From the NCBI GenBank assembly GCA_016198645.1, contig JACQIE010000003.1:1-6941 (forward strand): a stretch of 6,941 bases of DNA. The letters are read 5' to 3'. Of this stretch, positions 5,400 to 6,941 are shown in pieces. Made by a program: the position numbers and the translations under genes. Within the stretch, counting starts at the first letter, position 1; each line of letters starts with the position of its first letter. The notes below the pieces were generated by a model. The model searched no databases and was not told the origin of the DNA. It saw nothing but the letters and a program-made list of their open reading frames with translations. Origin of the DNA: Candidatus Aenigmatarchaeota archaeon. GTDB lineage: Archaea; Aenigmatarchaeota; Aenigmatarchaeia; GW2011-AR5.

Positions 5400-5657
5400 C
5401 TAATGGAATCTTATCGTTGGATTCCCTCTGACGCTTTCCCCGTATCTGCCTGTAAATGCCGCTGCCCATTTCGCCAGTTTGGCATCTTCCCGCGCCCATT
5501 TAACGGGAATTTCTCCTAAAATTTGCGGTAGCGTTTTAGAAAAGTGCCTTGTATTCATGTCACGGTCTATACGGTTTCCGAGTTCTTGCATTCTTTGCTG
5601 ATGTAATGGGGCGTCGTCTGGTATCGCATATATCGCAGCTCTATGAGAGAGAAACAA
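5400..5657 (-). CDS. Doubtful small ORF, possibly frameshifted at its 5' end
   Basis: An 85-residue frame from a TTG, ending TIRFH. I do not recognise it. The middle looks protein-like and helical: PLHQQRMQELGNRIDRDMN, then PQILGEIPVKWAREDAKLAKWAAAF. There is no ribosome binding site before the TTG. The frame stays open upstream to about 5694 without any ATG, GTG or TTG except those at the end. A paired ATG-ATG at 5680-5675 lies in another frame and would join this ORF if one TC unit were lost from a TC repeat at 5645-5652. A TATA box at 5745-5755 could serve it. It may be a real gene with an odd start, a decayed gene, or chance. Confidence 0.35.
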   Translation of the reverse strand: MFLSHRAAIYAIPDDAPLHQQRMQELGNRIDRDMNTRHFSKTLPQILGEIPVKWAREDAKLAKWAAAFTGRYGESVRGNPTIRFH

Positions 5658-5744
5658 AAACAGGTTGGCGTGCCCATCATGCGGCAGTGCCCTTCAGGAA
5701 GCGAAAGGCGTTAATCAGAATATTCAAGCGATAATGTCTTTGGG

Positions 5745-5755
5745 CATATTTAAAG
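5745..5755 (-). promoter_or_regulatory. TATA box facing left toward the 5400-5657 ORF
   Basis: The minus strand reads CTTTAAATATG. A start near 5724 would precede the ATG-ATG at 5680 by about 44 bases. It lies back to back with the plus-strand TATA-like box at 5773-5780. Confidence 0.4.
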
Positions 5756-5772
5756 CGAACCCTGCCGGATTA

Positions 5773-5780
5773 GTTTAAAA
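5773..5780 (+). promoter_or_regulatory. TATA-like box of the MAKKK micro-unit
   Basis: GTTTAAAA within TAGTTTAAAAACTC. A start near 5802 would place a leader of about 24 bases before the ATG at 5826, just long enough to carry the GGAGGTG ribosome binding site. Confidence 0.4.
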
Positions 5781-5810
5781 ACTCCCATATGCCTTTTGAT
5801 AGTAAGGTGT

Positions 5811-5817
5811 GGAGGTG
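5811..5817 (+). promoter_or_regulatory. Perfect archaeal ribosome binding site GGAGGTG
   Basis: Seven bases fully complementary to the usual 3' end of archaeal 16S rRNA, 8 bases before the ATG at 5826. It is the strongest ribosome binding site in the window, yet the ORF behind it has only five codons. Confidence 0.6.
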
Positions 5818-5825
5818 TGCATCGC

Positions 5826-5843
5826 ATGGCAAAGAAGAAGTAA
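5826..5843 (+). CDS. Five-codon micro-ORF, MAKKK
   Basis: ATG GCA AAG AAG AAG TAA. It sits behind a perfect GGAGGTG site and a plausible TATA box, and is followed by a T-rich tract at 5874-5892. The frames after TAA and the two shifted frames all stop within a few codons, so it does not look like a recently frameshifted long gene. Options: a tiny translated peptide, a leader-type or decoy ORF on a small RNA, or the remnant of a deleted gene, since MAKKK is a common beginning for archaeal basic proteins. I cannot choose between these. Confidence 0.4.
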   Translation: MAKKK

Positions 5844-5873
5844 ATTCTAAGCCATAGTCATTGATGATAGTCT

Positions 5874-5893
5874 ACCTTCTTTTCTTTTTTTCT
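5874..5893 (+). terminator. T-rich tract ending the MAKKK unit
   Basis: CCTTCTTTTCTTTTTTTCTC contains T4 and T7 runs, a typical archaeal terminator composition, about 35-50 bases after the micro-ORF stop. It abuts the stop codon of the MscS-type gene on the other strand, where it reads as a purine run and would not terminate. Confidence 0.5.
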
Positions 5894-6714
5894 CAACCCA
5901 GCTTGATTCCCTCTTCCTTGAAGCGTTCCTTGACGCGCCACAGCACCTCGGAGCATATGGCGTCCCGGCGGTTTATGTTCTGTATCCAGAACCAGACTTC
6001 CAAAACCGTCCTGTCCTTGTCCATGCTCTTTATCAGAATCTTCGGCTCGAGCTTTTTTATGTCCTTAGGCAGCGAAAGCAGGGCTTCCAGCACGGACATG
6101 TGCTTCGATACCTTTGGAACGATATTGCTGTTCTCTACGCATATCTCCATTATCACCGCCCGCGCTTTTTCCATGTCCGCGTCATGCGCTATCGGCACCT
6201 CCAGCGTCGTCTTCAGGTATTCGCCCTGCGTGTAGTTAATGACAGGGCTGGAGAAGAACATGGTGTTCGGGACGATGAAAATCCGCCCGTCCACGGCGCG
6301 CATCTGCGTTCTTCTAAGGCCTATATTAATGACCTTGCACACCGTTCCGTTGAATTCGACGTAATCCTTCTCGCGGAAAGGCCTGTCCAGTATTATCAGA
6401 AAGCCGGAATAGTAATTTTGTATCATCGGCATCGCGCCGGACGCTATCACTATTCCGAGCAGCCCGAGGCTTGCCACAAGCTCGCTTACGTTGAACGCCA
6501 GCACATAGGTTATGCCGTAGCCTATGCCCACGACATAAGTGGAGTAAAGCAGCATCTTCGCAAGCAGGTAGGCGCCCCAGAATTTGACATGCCGCGTTTC
6601 CAGATATTTGAGTATCAGCGAGTAGGCGACGTTCCCGCCCACGGCAGTCACGAGCACTGCGAAAACAAAGAGCGTTATCCTTTCCAGCGATATCGCGCCT
6701 ATCTCCAGTGCCAT
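5893..6714 (-). CDS. MscS-family small-conductance mechanosensitive ion channel
   Basis: A 273-residue membrane channel that opens under membrane tension to release solutes during osmotic downshock. Three membrane helices at about 11-33, 46-72 and 77-106. The third is the pore helix (ASLGLLGIVIASGAM), followed by the MscS signature: ILDRPFREKDYVEFNGTV at 108-125, RRTQMRAVDGRIFIVPNTMF at 134-153, and INYTQGEY. The C-terminal alpha-beta vestibule domain runs to 273 (EEGIKLG). Three helices and this length match the core MscS architecture of E. coli MscS, without extra N-terminal helices. The ATG at 6714 is supported by a TATA box centred 24 bases upstream and no ribosome binding site, so the mRNA is probably leaderless. 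It stands alone, tail to tail with the MAKKK unit. Confidence 0.95.
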   Translation of the reverse strand: MALEIGAISLERITLFVFAVLVTAVGGNVAYSLILKYLETRHVKFWGAYLLAKMLLYSTYVVGIGYGITYVLAFNVSELVASLGLLGIVIASGAMPMIQNYYSGFLIILDRPFREKDYVEFNGTVCKVINIGLRRTQMRAVDGRIFIVPNTMFFSSPVINYTQGEYLKTTLEVPIAHDADMEKARAVIMEICVENSNIVPKVSKHMSVLEALLSLPKDIKKLEPKILIKSMDKDRTVLEVWFWIQNINRRDAICSEVLWRVKERFKEEGIKLG

Positions 6715-6734
6715 ACGTGTGTTTAGTCTGGCTG

Positions 6735-6742
6735 ATATTTAT
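6735..6742 (-). promoter_or_regulatory. TATA box of the MscS-type channel gene
   Basis: The minus strand reads ATAAATAT, centred about 24 bases before the ATG at 6714, placing the transcription start at or next to the start codon. Confidence 0.6.
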
Positions 6743-6941
6743 GGTTTCGAAGTGCTGCAGCGTAATCTTAAAACCGCGCAAGCGCTTTATCTGCCGGTGC
6801 TGACGGTAAACGAGTAAACTGAAAACGAGCCGCACCGCTGAAAATCACCAACAAAAGACCCGCACTACCTAAACTAAACGGTAAATTTCAAATTGGCAGA
6901 GCCGATTTGATTTTGGCGAAAACGCCAAAACAAGTACAACA
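6743..6941. other. Right-end stretch with no convincing gene
   Basis: No ATG-started ORF of useful length lies here on either strand. From about 6819 to the window end one plus-strand frame is open (ending DLILAKTPKQVQ) but lacks a normal start codon, and two minus-strand frames are open for about 20 codons from the edge. The notable content is the hairpin pair at 6889-6930. It could be an intergenic region, the 5' or 3' end of a gene outside the window, or a structured RNA. Confidence 0.4.
6889..6930. repeat. Two adjacent hairpins
   Basis: First hairpin: CAAATTGGC (6889-6897), loop AGA, GCCGATTTG (6901-6909), nine pairs with one T-G wobble. Second, one base later: TTTTGGCG (6911-6918), loop AAAA, CGCCAAAA (6923-6930), eight perfect pairs. 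The second has A/T arms around a GC core, like a bidirectional intrinsic terminator, though archaea rarely rely on stem-loops for termination. Confidence 0.6.

Noticed and set aside
5549..5734. 61-residue basic plus-strand ORF
   Set aside because: No ribosome binding site or promoter, TTG start, and it overlaps the minus-strand ORF with a more protein-like composition. Weakly possible only.
5862..5870. TGATGA resembling a box C of a C/D guide RNA
   Set aside because: No CTGA box D follows at a suitable distance before the T-rich terminator.
5893..6835. ORFs at 6100-6726 (+), 5861-6235 (+) and 6326-6835 (-)
   Set aside because: Shadows of the MscS-type channel gene, which has a clear family match in its own frame.

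Overview
The window looks archaeal, probably from a small-genome (DPANN-type) lineage. An RNA polymerase RpoH-RpoB operon, two tRNAs with intron-like insertions, an unlinked 5S rRNA gene, an archaeal NKxD/TGS-type Obg-family GTPase and several genes with a TATA-like box about 25 bases before the start codon all point to Archaea. The DPANN placement is an inference, from the T-loop tRNA intron and the scattered rRNA gene; nothing here fixes the species.

Layout. Positions 1-2203 (minus) hold the start of rpoB, running off the left edge, with the small rpoH just upstream and overlapping it by an ATGA stop/start. Upstream of rpoH, at about 2196-2385, lies a 45-bp tandem repeat; each full unit contains a perfect 7-bp hairpin and a TATA-like element. 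Next come three stable RNA genes on the minus strand: tRNA-Lys(UUU) with a 13-nt anticodon-loop intron, tRNA-Asp(GUC) with an approximately 29-nt insertion in the T-loop, and 5S rRNA with a well-spaced TATA box. In transcription order this is 5S, tRNA-Asp, tRNA-Lys, then rpoH-rpoB.

At 3048-3533 (plus) is a membrane-anchored protein with an SCP2-like C-terminal domain, whose TATA box sits at the centre of a 7-bp inverted repeat. Converging on it at 3673-4854 (minus) is the YchF/Obg-type GTPase, with a probable leaderless promoter. From 4911 to about 5860 the DNA is more AT-rich and less conserved in character: a small orphan membrane protein, a doubtful short ORF that may be frameshifted, and a miniature plus-strand unit with a TATA-like box, a perfect GGAGGTG ribosome binding site, the five-codon ORF MAKKK and a T-rich tract.

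At 5893-6714 (minus) is a three-helix MscS-type mechanosensitive channel, again with a probable leaderless promoter. The last 200 bases hold no convincing gene but end in two back-to-back hairpins.

The genes do not form one pathway. The left half is core transcription/translation machinery; the right half holds membrane and accessory genes. The points most worth following are the T-loop tRNA intron, the repeat array in front of rpoH, the MAKKK micro-unit, the inverted repeat around the TATA box at 3018-3024, and the paired hairpins at the right edge.
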